NCBI GenBank assembly: GCA_036898135.1
Contig: CM072523.1
Location: 35,467,037-35,531,036 of the forward strand
Origin: Oncomelania hupensis
Lineage: Eukaryota > Mollusca > Gastropoda > Littorinimorpha > Pomatiopsidae
Reading direction: 5' to 3'
Length of the DNA stretch: 64,000 nucleotides
A program made the translations under genes and the position numbers. Position 1 is the first letter of the stretch. Every line of letters starts with the position of its first letter. The notes beneath the pieces are model-generated. The model was given only the letters and a program-made list of their open reading frames with translations, did no database searches and was not told where the DNA came from. This document shows, piece after piece, positions 1 through 10,556 of the stretch.

Positions 1-279
1 AGCATGGAGAAAGAAGAGAAAGGGGGGAAAGATGGTCGCTTTCAAGTACTCTACTGTATATAGCTCACTTAAAACACGTGACGCCTTTTGTCAGAAGAAA
101 CATTAACCCACTGCGCACTGCTATTATGTCCACGGTCAAGAAAGGGTACTGCAAAAATATCTTACACAACCGACAGGAATGTCATATGGTTGTCATGTAT
201 TATTGGACTTCAAGACCCGCTTTGACTAGCAGATTAGATTTCAGCTCTCAGAACTTGTTTCTGTAGAAACACATTTCTT

Positions 280-584
280 TACTGCTACTACTACTACTAC
301 TGCTATTACTACTACCGCTACTACTATTACTACTACTACTACTGCTGCTGCTAGTACTTCTACTACTACTATTATCACTAGCAGCCAGTACGACTACTAC
401 TACTACTATTAGTACTACTACTACTATTGTATTTATTGTATTTATTGTATTGTATTGTATTGTATTGTATTCTATTGTATTGTTTTGAGTGGTGTGGCAA
501 GAACAGCATTTCCCAGAGTTTCATATGCCCCCACCTCCACATCTCATCGCCTCCCCACCCTTCCCCCCCCCCCCCCCCCCCCCC
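280..584. repeat. Degenerate (ACT)n, then (TATTG)n, then C22 run
   Basis: Low-complexity DNA. Imperfect ACT triplets run to about 425, a TATTG pentanucleotide stretch follows to about 485, and a run of 22 C residues lies at 563-584. ORFs read across it are Tyr/Leu or Gly rich and are artefacts of the repeats. The flanks (1-279 and 585-1110) show no gene or repeat I recognise. Confidence 0.9.
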
Positions 585-1117
585 AACCAACCCCATTTGT
601 TTCTCACAGTACGCCTCGAAGCAGTAGGTAGGTTTTGAAAAGTGTTGACGATATTTTATGGAGAACTCTGAATCCTTCCGTCCAAACAACGACAGGATAA
701 CACTGTTTACTCTCCAAAATGGGTCAAGAAGGGGTCATGTGACGTCTGTGTTCACACAGTTCTTGTGATCCTACAGCTATGTTCCCAGAATTATTTGTTC
801 TTACAGTTCTTGGTTTCTACAATTCGATGTTATTCCATCTCTATGGGAACACATATCTAGCAGCAGGAATATAGCACTATGTTAGAGGTGTGGGAATGTA
901 TAGCCCTGGGAACATAGGGCTGCTAAAAACGCATACTTAAAGCTAGAAACTTAGAGGTCTGGAAACATAGAGCCGCAAGAACGTACAGCTAGCTGTGGGA
1001 ACCTACACTGACTTCAGACTCCCTTTAAGCAACGTCAGCATCATTGGCCGACGGAGCTTACCATCAATCCACGGCGACAGACCGACAACTGCAAATAGGA
1101 AATTAGCCTGCAGTAAA

Positions 1118-1640
1118 TTGAGCGAACTTCGTGCCACCTACACGACTGAGCGAACTTCGTGTGTCATTTCGTTCAACCTATATATGATTGTGCTCTTTTC
1201 CTGTATCATACAGGAGGGAGCGAACTTCGTGTATCAAATCCGTTTTAGCGGACTTTGTCCAGTCCTAAGGAGGTAGAAGAAGAGGGAGACCGAAAAAGAG
1301 GTGGGAGGACAACATTCGAGAATGGACTGGTTTGACACTGAGCGAAACAATCAGGGTTGCTGATGACAGGGAAAGATGGAGTACGCTGGTTAAACGATCA
1401 TCTGTGGTGCCCATACGACCTCCGAGTAATGAAATGGGATAGGATAGGATAGGTCCAGTCCTATACGACTGCGCCAATTTTCTGTTGCGAACTTGGTGTA
1501 TCATACGCAATTTGACACGATTGGACAAACTTTGTGTATCATACACGATGAAGCGAACTTCGTGTTTATTATTGACGACTTAGGAAACTTCGTACAACAT
1601 GCGCGATTGTGCCCATTTCGTATTTTATGCGCGATCAATT
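1118..1640. repeat. Degenerate ~30-bp tandem repeat (GCGAACTTCGTGTATCATAC-type)
   Basis: The core GCGAACTTCGTGT recurs at about 1118, 1146, 1217, 1250 (as GCGGACTTTGTCC), 1488, 1527 and 1553, with weaker copies to about 1640. Between the cores lie ATCATACACGATT-like spacers. Units vary from about 28 to 70 bp because of indels. A LINE fragment (1268-1452) is inserted in the array with an 11-bp target duplication. No coding function is visible. Confidence 0.7.
1268..1452 (+). mobile_element. RTE-like LINE, 185-bp 3'-terminal fragment
   Basis: This is the extreme 3' end of the LINE family seen more fully at 13693-15065. The translation contains GRPKKRWEDNIREWTG, followed by SSVVP and a stop in the GGATA tail (TGGGATAGGATAGGATAG). 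The 11-bp sequence GTCCAGTCCTA is repeated exactly at 1257-1267 and 1453-1463, so this is a severely 5'-truncated insertion made by target-primed reverse transcription. It encodes only the last ~60 residues of the polyprotein and is inert. Confidence 0.88.
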
Positions 1641-1681
1641 TCAGCTCATTTTACTGAAGCAGTCTAGAATTTTGCATTGGA

Positions 1682-1894
1682 GTGACTCAAAGGCCAGTGG
1701 CGAAAAAGGCCTATAAGCCCACCAGACTGCAGCGAGTGTCATTCCGTGTTTTGGGCGTTGCGGACTCGATCTTCGACGTCTGCAAATTCGTTTGTGAGGT
1801 CTCTGTGGCCAGCGGGTTCAAAAGCTCGGTAAAACAAGCATGGCCCAAAAGCTACTCAGGCTCTGGCCGAAGTCAATCCAAGCGCCGCGAATAA
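1682..1894 (+). other. Unrecognised 70-aa ORF, basic/Ser-rich
   Basis: A short open frame with no recognised domain, ending just before the repeat insertion at 1912. Its base composition is more GC-rich than the neighbourhood. The sequence GCGAATAAAAGACGC just after it could be a poly(A) signal. It may be the end of an old retroelement or chance. I would not call it a gene without homology support. Confidence 0.12.
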
Positions 1895-1911
1895 AAGACG
1901 CTGTTCTTGTT

Positions 1912-2489
1912 ACATTACATTACACGATTGTTGCTTTAGGTCCAGCGGACTCTTCCGAGCCAAATCAGGACCGGACAACCCCTGATCCACATAAAAGATC
2001 TGCTGAAACACCACTAGTGGTAAAACTGAAAGCTCTCCACCAGCCAGTCACTTTACAATAAAGACATCCGACGCAGGGGACGCTGAGGCTGTACTCTAAT
2101 TTATCGAACCCCTGTTTACAAAAAACATAATAGAATACAAACATCATTTTAAATTATGAACAACACACATACATATAAAATGCCTACATTGCTAAATAAT
2201 AACATCATAGGAAGCCCTAGTGACCACCTGGCAGAAAGCGTCCAATATTCCCAAGCTGATCCAACAGACCTCATACACAAAATAAGGAGTCTGGTCCCGG
2301 AAGACTTTTCAAGAGAAAAGGTAGATGACTGGTCTAGCGAAGAAGAAGATAGTATAGCAGATTGATAGAACAGAGCAGGATTGAGAAAGAGCAAATGAGA
2401 AAGACAGCGACAGTGGGAATTTAAAGCACTAAATTTCCAGAAAGTGGGGATACTATTTATGCTGAAACCTCCGGCACCCCAACGGGGGT
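1912..2489 (-). mobile_element. CR1/L2-derived ~580-bp repeat, full-length copy (copy a)
   Basis: The element reads on the minus strand from ACCCCCGTTGGGGTGCC (5' end, near 2489) to a tail ...CTAAAGCAACAATCGTGTAATGTAATGTAA near 1912. The 12-bp sequence GCTGTTCTTGTT flanks it exactly at 1900-1911 and 2490-2501, which fixes the boundaries. The tail of GTAAT-type units fits LINE-driven retroposition. An internal open stretch (69 aa on the plus strand, antisense) recurs in other copies because the repeat is conserved, not because it is a gene. Confidence 0.85.
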
Positions 2490-3237
2490 GCTGTTCTTGT
2501 TGCAAACCTTGATCATCGTATTCGCGTTTTACCAGCTCAGGGGCTGCTCAAAAGTGCTGACCAAAGTCAGAATCGAACTGGAAATACCCTGCTAATCTGT
2601 GTGCACTAGGGATCGATCGTACCTCCGAGCCGCCTTAGACGCTAAAACTTATCGCAAGCTTATAACTTTATTGAAGAATTGTTTTGTGTTTTCTTTTAGT
2701 GTGTTATCTGCATTGTGTCACGTGTCTTAAATATGCGTGTCCAAATTAGCATTAATTTTTTACGTTTATGTAACCATTTGTGTTTGATTTGTTAAATTCT
2801 ATCAATCGACTGATGCATCCTCGGCATTCCGAGACTCAAACCTGCCGCATTTCAATGTGAAGCAAGTGCATGAGCGATCGATCGAACGTGTTCGCTCGAA
2901 CTCCACATTTGTAATAAAGAGAGGAAAATAATTAATGTTGTTGGTCTGTTATTGATTTTGCGAGGCCATACGTTCAATACCTCATCTGCCCTGCTCTGTC
3001 CCTCTGGGACATTACGTTTGACCGCGGGGCATATAGACAGTTAAATAGGCATTATTTTCCATTCATTAGCCATAGACCGCAGAATAAACATTCTATCTAC
3101 TGTGTTAGCAAAGAGAGCCCCGTACAACGCACTTGGGCCTTTTGAGGTCTGCCTCTTCAGCTAAGGCTCAGCTGACCTTGATGAGGCGCAAGGTCTGTTA
3201 TTAGCCACGCGCGAAACAAAGCGACGACAATGACGAG

Positions 3238-3262
3238 GACGACGGCGACGACGACGACGACT

Positions 3263-3296
<34 letters not shown>

Positions 3297-3390
3297 AGAA
3301 GAAGAAGAAGAAGAAGAAGAAGAAGAAGAAGAAGAAGAAGAAGAAGAAGAAGAAGAAGAAGAAGAAGAAGAAGAAGAAAAAGAAGAAGAA
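3238..3390. repeat. (GAC)n followed by (GAA)n microsatellite
   Basis: An uninterrupted array that switches from GAC to GAA triplets near 3294. It produces spurious polyLeu/polySer/polyLys ORFs on both strands. The segment 2502-3237 upstream holds no recognisable gene. Confidence 0.95.
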
Positions 3391-4519
3391 ACTGCCCAGA
3401 GATCAGGCAAGTTAAAATGCCCATCCAGCTCTCCCATCCCTACCCTTTGCCTTCCGCCTTCTCTCCCCAAAACATCACGATTTTGTTGCGGTCCTGTCGA
3501 CAAGAACACATTAGTCATCTGTACTTGGTTCGTCACTTCTGTTGTGTTTTTGTTTCCGTTATTTATGTGTCTCGGATTATATTGTCTCCTCACTAAATTA
3601 TTATACAGTATTTTTTTTCCACAGTGAATAACATCACCATATCGCGGGTCTAGAGGAAAACTATTCTAAGTGACTTTTTTGAAATTTTACAGGAGAAGCA
3701 AAAAATCTTCCTATTTCAATAAAAAGTAATTTTATGGTCTGAAACCCATATATGTAGGAGATAAATGGATCGTGGTCTGTTTTTGACAATACTTTTCTCA
3801 AAAATCTTTTCCTATCTTGTTAAAATTAAAAAAATGCCACTTAGAATATTTTCCTTCTGTAAAATAGTATGAGTAAAACTACTCTATCTGCCACATAGAA
3901 TAGTTTTCCATTGAAAATGTTGAAAATTTAATGGAAAACTATTTTATGTGTCAGAAAGAATAGTTTTCTTCCATTGCTGAGAAAAGTAAAGAAAAGAAAA
4001 TTATTGTAAGAGTCAAATAGCATACTTTTCCTCTCGAAAAATTATGAAAACTGAGGGGAAAAAAACACAGCAAACAACTTACACATGATACACTTACAAT
4101 AGTTTTCTGTAACAAACAAAAGAACGAGAAAGCAACACTGTATATTCATCTTCAAAAACGAGTTCCCAATTTTATTCAAACCAAATACAAAACCATAACC
4201 TTATCTTCATTTTCCAAAGTACCATTAACATAAAATAACTAAAATCATATTAGACATAAGTCGTTATGTACTACTCTTGTACCACTACTACTCATGTATT
4301 TTATTAGTGCACTAATAAAATAATGACAACGTGTTATGCAGCTACCAAAATGAAACAGCATTGATAAAGTGAACAAGACTGGTCAAATTACACTGCATTA
4401 ATACACAAACAGACTTTTATTTCGATCTAGTACAAATGGAGCATTGCCTGTTGCGCTCTCTGAGTATGATGCACTTCGTGAATAAAACTTTCAACAGTCA
4501 TCAACGAACTGGCTTTGGG

Positions 4520-4521
<2 letters not shown>

Positions 4522-4613
<92 letters not shown>
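4522..4613. repeat. (GA)n microsatellite, ~92 bp
   Basis: A perfect GA dinucleotide array marking the left edge of the Ty3/gypsy fragment. The short Arg-Glu ORF read through it is spurious. Confidence 0.97.
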
Positions 4614-4616
<3 letters not shown>

Positions 4617-4698
4617 TGTGAGAATTCTTCATCACCCTAGCCTCCATCACTTTATCATCTTCTCTCCAACATCCAACACCACTACAAAAATTTTGGCA

Positions 4699-5717
4699 AT
4701 GCGAGCAGGATCAAGAAAGATGACAAACCCAAGGAAGGCATATAAGAAGGCAAGGCAGCTGAGGAACCGACCAGTGGAAAGCGAGAGCGAAGAGACTGCC
4801 CTCATCCAGGAAGGAGGGGCCCACAGAGGCGACACCACACTTCATCGCCCATCCAGTCACGAGAGGACATCAGAGGCGGCGCAAGATGACATTTCTTCCA
4901 CCCATGCACCCTCTTCGACCATGCAGAAGTTGTGGATGATGCCACCCCCCAAACTTCCAACCTTCACGGGGGATGGCGATGAGGTCGAGGACTTCACACA
5001 GGGGCACGGCGAATCCTGGGCCACTGCCAGCTGGATGGGGGTACAGCTATGGAGTGGCTGCTTCAATCGCTCCGCGGCTGTGCCCGACAGGAGATCATCC
5101 AGCGGGCAGACGTGAAAACGGCAGAGGAGGCCCTGGGTGTCCTGGAGGAGACGTTCGCCGAACAGAGGGGAGTCACCAGCACTTTAAGCATGTTCCACAG
5201 CCGGAAGCAGGGAGCAGGAGAGACCGTGCTGCAGTACGGCCAACAACTTCAGCAGCTGGCCCTGCGGTCCAATACAAGAAAGGTTGGCAGCATCCCTGAC
5301 AAAATGCTGCTTGATAAATTCGTTGAGTGGCTCAAATCACAAGACCTTCGACGGGAGCTCCGCCGCATTATTAGGGGAGAGGATGTCTCCTACCTGCGGG
5401 CCAGAGCGGAAGCCCAGTGCTGGCTGAAGAAGGAGGACCGTGACGGCGACAGCGTGACAACCCAACAACAGACAGCAACGCCGGTGCCCGACCCCCAAGG
5501 AATGGCGGCTCTACAGAGTCAACTAGCGGAGCTGAAGGAGCAGCTGCAGCAGCTAAAGCAACGTCCACAGTCGGCTCCTCAACGTGACACCAGAACTGCC
5601 GTCTGCTGGGTTTGCGGCCAAAGGGGCCACCTCCAGAGGAGCTGTCCTCAAAGACAACCCCAAGTCCAACCACCACGAGGACAACAATCACCACGAGGGC
5701 AGCAGGGAAACTGCTAG
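4699..5717 (+). pseudogene. gag: Gag polyprotein of Ty3/gypsy fragment, frameshifted
   Basis: The start ATG at 4699 opens a basic N-terminus, followed by a PPPKLPTFTGD motif typical of gypsy Gag at about 4948. A frame disruption between about 4997 and 5010 moves the reading into the second segment (5010-5717), which contains the capsid-like helical region (MEWLLQSLRGCARQEI) and a glutamine-rich coiled stretch. A CCHC zinc knuckle (CWVCGQRGHLQRSC) sits near 5605-5646 and would bind RNA. The frame ends in TAG at 5715-5717. The frameshift means no intact Gag can be made from this copy. Confidence 0.85.
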
Positions 5718-7112
5718 CCCCGTTGTCGAAACACAGGCAACGGGAGGAGGGGGAGGGGGGGCAAGGGCAGTAAAAGGCTGATTGGCGAATGCCCCACGAC
5801 AACCGCACGCATCAATGGCCGAGCTGTGCAAGCTCTCCTCGACACGGGCAGCGAGGTAACGACTGTGACGCAGACCTGGATCACCGAGAATCTTGGTGAC
5901 GCTTTCCTTCATTCGTCCCACCTCAAGCTGCGGGCAGTAAACGGCGCAGCGGTACTCTACTTCGGTATCCTGGTCGCCGAGCTGCAGTTAGACGGGACCA
6001 CGTTTTCTGGTATTCCCATCCTGGTCATCAGGGAGCCCACGGAACCGGTCATGAGGGAACGCAAGAAGCGCCTGCCGTTGTTGGTCGGGATGAACGTCCT
6101 GGGAGAGTGGATGACAGCCAGTCCGACCAGCTTACCTCAAGGCCTGTTTGCGTCCATCCAAGAAGTGCGACATGACAACACCTTGGTCCAAGGCATCGCC
6201 AAGACAGCAGTACAAACAGTGGTCCCACCCTTCGCCATGGCCACTGTGCGAGTGACCTCAACGCAGCGGCCTACGCCACAGCTACTGGCGTCACCTTTAA
6301 CACAACCCCTGCCTGGAGGTCTGCTGATCGTTCCGACCCTCGTCAGCGGTGACGCTTCACAGCGATACGTGTGAGTGGCCAATCTCTCAGAGGTGGACGT
6401 CATCCTTCCAGCCCGGACTCCACTGGCGTCACTGCAGGCAGTAGGGGATGTCCAAGGAAAGGACGAGGTGGCATTCACCGCCACTGTAAATGAACTGGTG
6501 GTTACCATCGGAACACCATCAGGACAGACCACCAAGAACACCATTCCCTGCCCCACGTTCGATGGCACAACCAGACAGTGGGAACTTCTTCAACAAGTCC
6601 TGGACAAGAACAGAGAAGCCTTTGTACAAAACGAGTTGGATTTGGGCTACACGGACATCGTCCAACATCAACTGCGGACGAGAGACGAAGTGCCCGTCGC
6701 CCAACCCTACAGGCGCATCCCACCTCACCAGCTGAAGGAAATCCAAGACCACATCAGAGGACTCCTGGAGAAGACCAAAATCGTCGAGAGCCACAGTCCC
6801 TTCGCGGCACCAATCGTCGTTGTGCGAAAGAAAGATGGGACCGTGCGGCTATGTGCCGACTATCGCCGCCTAAACGCCAAGACGGTTGGTGATGCGTATC
6901 CGCTTCCTCGCATTCAGGAGTCCTTTGACGCGCTGGTTGGGGCCCAATACTTCTCCACGTTGGACCTGGCCAGTGAATATCACCAAATCGCCATGGACCC
7001 CCGAGATCAACACAAAACAGCCTTCGTCACTCCTATGGGCCTCTATGAGTACACCCGGATGCCAATGGGTCTCATCTCGGCCCCCGCCACTTTCCAACGG
7101 CTGATGCAGACT
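5718..7112 (+). pseudogene. pol: Pol (protease + partial reverse transcriptase) of Ty3/gypsy fragment
   Basis: This is in the same frame as the distal part of Gag, separated from it by one TAG. The protease active-site motif LLDTGSEVTTVT lies near 5835-5870. A TGA at 6372-6374 interrupts the frame and reading resumes at once in the same frame. The RT palm and fingers follow: VVRKKDGTVRLCADYRRLN near 6820-6880 and motif A FSTLDLASEYHQI near 6952-6990, in which ASEY replaces the usual ASGY. Homology stops at PATFQRLMQ (about 7112), before the second catalytic aspartates. It is not functional. Confidence 0.88.
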
Positions 7113-7559
7113 TGTTTCTTTCTTTATGACATCAGACAAAAACAACAAGCAAGCAAGAAAGAAAGAAACAAACAAGCAAGCGAACAAACATCTGAAAATA
7201 AAGCAGCATAGATCTAGGTTATTTGCAAACAGCAACACGCTGCTAGTACTATTCTTTAGCATTACGGCATAGGCTAGCCTAATGACATTTTGGTGGCATA
7301 CTAAATAGTGTGTCGTCATTTCTTTCTCACCATCCCCATGCATATAAAGATACACATACCCAAACCGACACACGTCTGTGTAAAATGTAAACTCACCTTA
7401 TCAACATTGTCTTGGGCTAGAATCGCCACAACATTGTTAGAAACACACACACCAGCTCTGCTACAGAGCAGAAAGTACACCCTGTGAGTGTTCATACTAA
7501 AATTGCTGAAAATATTGAGCACGCTTCTCACGCAGGACTCCTAATGGAAAAATCCACTC

Positions 7560-7885
7560 AGATGTAAAGTATTCTAACTGCCACTTTCCTTGTTCTCATA
7601 GCAAAGACGTTTGGGAGGAAAATTATTCTAAGCGGTACTTAAAATATATTTTTGGGGTTTTGGAAGAAATGTTTGAGAGGAAAGTATATTAACTGACTCT
7701 TAGAATAGTTTCTTCATTTTTGAAGAAACCATTTTGAGAGGAAAGGTATTCTAAGAGGTAGTTAGAATAGTTTACTTCGTTTTCAAAGACACATTTCGAG
7801 AGGAAATCTATTCTAACTTACACAGTTAGAATAGTCTTCCTCCCTTTCTAATAATATTAGAAAATATTTGAGAGGAAAACTACTC
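7560..7885. repeat. ~60-bp tandem units with internal dyad symmetry
   Basis: GAGGAAA..TATTCTAA recurs near 7613, 7677, 7737, 7797 and 7870, a spacing of roughly 60-73 bp. Most units are followed within about 10-25 bp by the complementary TTAGAATAGT, so each can form a small hairpin. Related units occur in the left arm near 3840, 3890, 3945 and 4005. These are the subterminal repeats of the 3639-8869 element. Confidence 0.7.
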
Positions 7886-7888
7886 TAA

Positions 7889-8659
7889 AGCCCTAGCTTA
7901 ACTGCGCGAGACAAACCCGAACCTTGTCTCGGCGAGACACCCGAGACAGTCTCGGCGAGACACCCGAACCATCCTTGCCCTTAACTAGGCTCGGCGAGCA
8001 ATCCGAGACAGGATCGGCGAGAACATCGAGACATGTCTCGCCGTGTCGCGGGCCGGCCTTTTGTCTTGCCGTTCGTGCGCAGCAAACCTGCCCGAGACAC
8101 TATTTTGATTTGCTGACAAATCTATCAAAGTCAATGACAACTGATCTAAAGAAATACTACAACACTTAAAATAAGTAGGTGCACCAAATCCAAACTTAAT
8201 TTAGACTAGAGAACAGTGAAAATACTGAATCAGTAAAAATAATAAATCATTGAATAGCCACTGAGCTGTTCAGCCAACTCTTGCACCAGTGCATGAAATG
8301 CACCTTGCTGGTGCCTTTGCAACACATAGGGAAGTGTTGCCTTTTGCTTTCTTTCTCTTTCTGCTGCCCCTTCGTTCTCGCTTAGGACATACAGCGCTAG
8401 AACAACGCCAAAATCTTCTGCAGTTTTCAATTCACGATCGAAGGCCGCCATTGTTGCTAACGTAACTTTGTCAGGTATGTCAGTTTCGACGCAGCTAAAA
8501 ATAGACCCAGTTCAGAAACGAAAGAGCTCGCCGTGACGCCCGATCTCCTGTCTCGTCTCGGCTGGTCTCGGGAAGACCCAATTAAGAATAAAACCGCATT
8601 TTTGACCTTTGGTTCGCCGAGACAAGGTTCGGTTTGTCTCGCCCAGTTAAGCTAGGGCT
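7889..8659. mobile_element. PIF/Harbinger-like non-autonomous DNA transposon (771 bp)
   Basis: Terminal inverted repeats begin AGCCCTAGCTTAACTG at the left and end CAGTTAAGCTAGGGCT at the right, and the inverted similarity extends about 45 bp inward (GCGAGACAAACC...). The trinucleotide TAA flanks both ends (7886-7888 and 8660-8662), matching the TWA target preference of PIF/Harbinger elements. Subterminal GTCTCGGCGAGAC motifs are self-complementary and repeated. The minus-strand ORF at 8230-8451 resembles the N-terminus of a Harbinger transposase. It is inserted inside a ~60-bp repeat of the outer element. Confidence 0.78.
8230..8451 (-). pseudogene. Harbinger transposase N-terminal remnant (73 aa)
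   Basis: The ORF starts MAAFDRELK and contains LPYVLQRHQQGAFHALVQEL. This resembles the conserved N-terminal block of HARBI1-type transposases in which an Arg/Trp-rich segment precedes a G-A/E-x-x-x-L-V-x-E-L motif. The DDE catalytic region is absent, so this is the 5' part of a transposase left in a deletion derivative. The assignment rests on a short motif plus the TAA target duplication and the TIRs, not on the ORF alone. Confidence 0.5.
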
Positions 8660-8869
8660 TAACTGCCATATATAATACTTTTCCACCAAACATTTTCTGA
8701 CGACAAAGATAGAATATTTTTTTCAAGGGTTATAACTCTATCATTTTTTAAGCTACAGTTCTGATATTTTGACAGAAGTTGCCTCCCTCTATGGTTGTTT
8801 AAACCATGGGAAAAACTCAATTTCGGTCAAAATGTCACTTAGAATAGTTTTCCTCTACACCCGCGATAT

Positions 8870-10185
8870 GTCCCCGTGTTAGCTGACCATTGAGCATTTT
8901 ACGATTTGTTTACATATAAACCTTTTGTAAATGTAAGTTTGTGTGTTTAGTGTAGAGTGTATGTTGTGTCTACTGTCGCTGTGTTCCCACTATATATAAT
9001 TCTACCACCTTTTTTTTTTAAATTTAATCTTTGTTATATAGCACTTTTTTGAGCTCAAGCGCTTTTTTTCCTGTGCATCTTGAGCTTGCTGCCATAATTT
9101 ATTGGCATCAGAGAACGGACTATACTGAACTAATTAACGTAGATTGATACGGGCATGTAATAGCCCTCTCTATAGAATAAAAGGTTAATCCATCAGCTTT
9201 TTACGTATGATAGTACTGGTACAACTATGGGCGTGGTGCGATACCTGACTAAGATAGGCTACCAGTACCAGTAATCTGTTAGCTTCTGACGCACGTAATG
9301 ATGCTAATTCACCCTATAGGTAATAAAGACTACTCAGACCTACCACCGTTTCAGGATTACCCAAACTCCACGCGCTGATTGTCTGGCTCCAAACTAAACG
9401 CTAATGAAGCACAATGGATTGAACTATTAATATCGTCAACACCTGATAAAGCGTTTTCAGCGAAACAATCCTAATCTGGTGCGTTTTATTTCCTTCAACC
9501 TCGTTGTTGTTACTCGTCTTCTTATTAATTAAATAGCGCGCGCGTTACCAGCTGTAGATCTGCTCTAGGTGCTGGTCTAGCTAGATAGGATTTAATCAAT
9601 CCGCCCAACTTGCTGCTTTATACGCATTGCCTAACGCCATAGACAACTGAACGATTCGGAACGAAAGAGGAGTGTAGAGGGGGGAGGGGGATGAGAGGTG
9701 GTCATGTAACTGGCACTCATGTGTTTAGGTGCCTGAGCATTAAGATCTTGCTATGGGTTATATACGCATGCGCAAACTATATACTTTGGCGTATACTACT
9801 CTCTCCGCCTTGTACATGCTTCTATATATATAAATTGCTTAGCCGGAAGTCCTTCTTCGCCTCTACTATAAAGTTTGTCTCCTATGGACGCTGATCTGGG
9901 CAGGTTCTGAGCGCTGCTGATCGGCCTGCTGTGTGCTCAAAACCAGCCAAATCGTTATAGCCGACATTTCCGTACCGAACGTTTAACCGTTTCTGAGATA
10001 AATAAATAAACAAAATGTCCACAAACTGCAATAGCCTCATTCCATTAAAAATCAAATTGAGGTTTCAGCATGTTTTCCCATATAGACCAAAAAATTCATG
10101 GTTTTTCTACGAAGCCTTGGTAGCTTAGTGGGTTACTCTTTCGCCTACGGTTTCGGGAGACTCAAGATCAATACTCACGCGGGAC
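8870..10185. other. No gene recognised; AT-rich intergenic DNA
   Basis: Six-frame inspection shows only short ORFs. A reverse-oriented TATATAGCACTTTTTTGAGC stretch near 9035-9055 resembles the GCGCTATATAA tail seen in SINE/LINE ends elsewhere in the window. A weak tRNA-like segment near 10118-10175 (TAGCTTAGTGGGTTACTC followed by a poor B box) is probably a SINE relic. Confidence 0.5.
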
Positions 10186-10264
10186 ATATTTTTTTTTTTT
10201 TTTAATTATTTTTTTTTACACTACAATATGGATTTTTTTTTAACATTTAGACTTTTTACCTTTA

Positions 10265-10348
<84 letters not shown>

Positions 10349-10374
10349 ACTAATAATAACAATAATAATAATAA

Positions 10375-10438
<64 letters not shown>

Positions 10439-10503
10439 CAAATTTTCTTTTAAAACCTTGGTGTTTTTTATGATTTCTATTTGTATTATTCTATATTCAA
10501 TAT

Positions 10504-10556
<53 letters not shown>
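10186..10556. repeat. Poly-T, two (TTA)n blocks and (TAG)n array
   Basis: T-rich runs at about 10188-10240 lead into (TTA)n at 10266-10347 and about 10372-10436, separated by a short imperfect inverted copy (TAATAATAATAATAAATTATTATT). A perfect (TAG)n array follows at 10504-10555. The polyTyr ORF on the minus strand is spurious. Confidence 0.95.

Larger units (their letters stand above)
4614..7112 (+). mobile_element. Ty3/gypsy LTR retrotransposon fragment (gag, protease, partial RT; no LTRs)
   Basis: An ordered gag - zinc knuckle - aspartic protease - reverse transcriptase coding region truncated inside RT at about 7112, just before the expected YxDD box. RNase H, integrase and both LTRs are absent. 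The left junction is a (GA)n array and the right junction runs into AT-rich, AAGAAAG-rich sequence. Domain order before RT is the usual one for Ty3/gypsy. The fragment lies inside the TIR-bounded composite at 3639-8869, so it is probably a later insertion that was then deleted. Confidence 0.9.
3639..8869. mobile_element. Large terminal-inverted-repeat (foldback-like) element, composite
   Basis: The 36 bp at 3639-3674 and 8834-8869 are inverted copies with one mismatch (they start ATATCGCGGGT and end CTATTCTAAGTGAC). Both arms carry many degenerate copies of GAGGAAAACTATTCTAA and its complement at about 60-bp spacing (left arm about 3650-4100, right arm about 7560-7885). No target duplication longer than a TA dinucleotide is visible. 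The interior now holds a (GA)n array, a broken Ty3/gypsy fragment and a nested Harbinger-like element. No transposase attributable to the outer element is seen, so its superfamily is unknown. Confidence 0.6.

Noticed and set aside
2156..2365. Conserved 69-aa ORF (and antisense 118-aa ORF) repeated at several loci
   Set aside because: Repetition is explained by the retroposon copies a-g; frames are not maintained between copies, so it is not a protein family.
6137..6568. 143-aa minus-strand ORF, and the 145-aa one at 5371-5808
   Set aside because: Antisense shadows of the GC-rich gag-pol coding region; no family motif.
7565..7885. Possible promoter or origin made of repeated TATTCTAA motifs
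   Set aside because: The repeats match the arms of the TIR-bounded element and are better explained as transposon subterminal repeats.
10118..10175. tRNA-like segment with TAGCTTAGTGG
   Set aside because: The B box is poor and no cloverleaf can be completed; probably an old SINE head at most.
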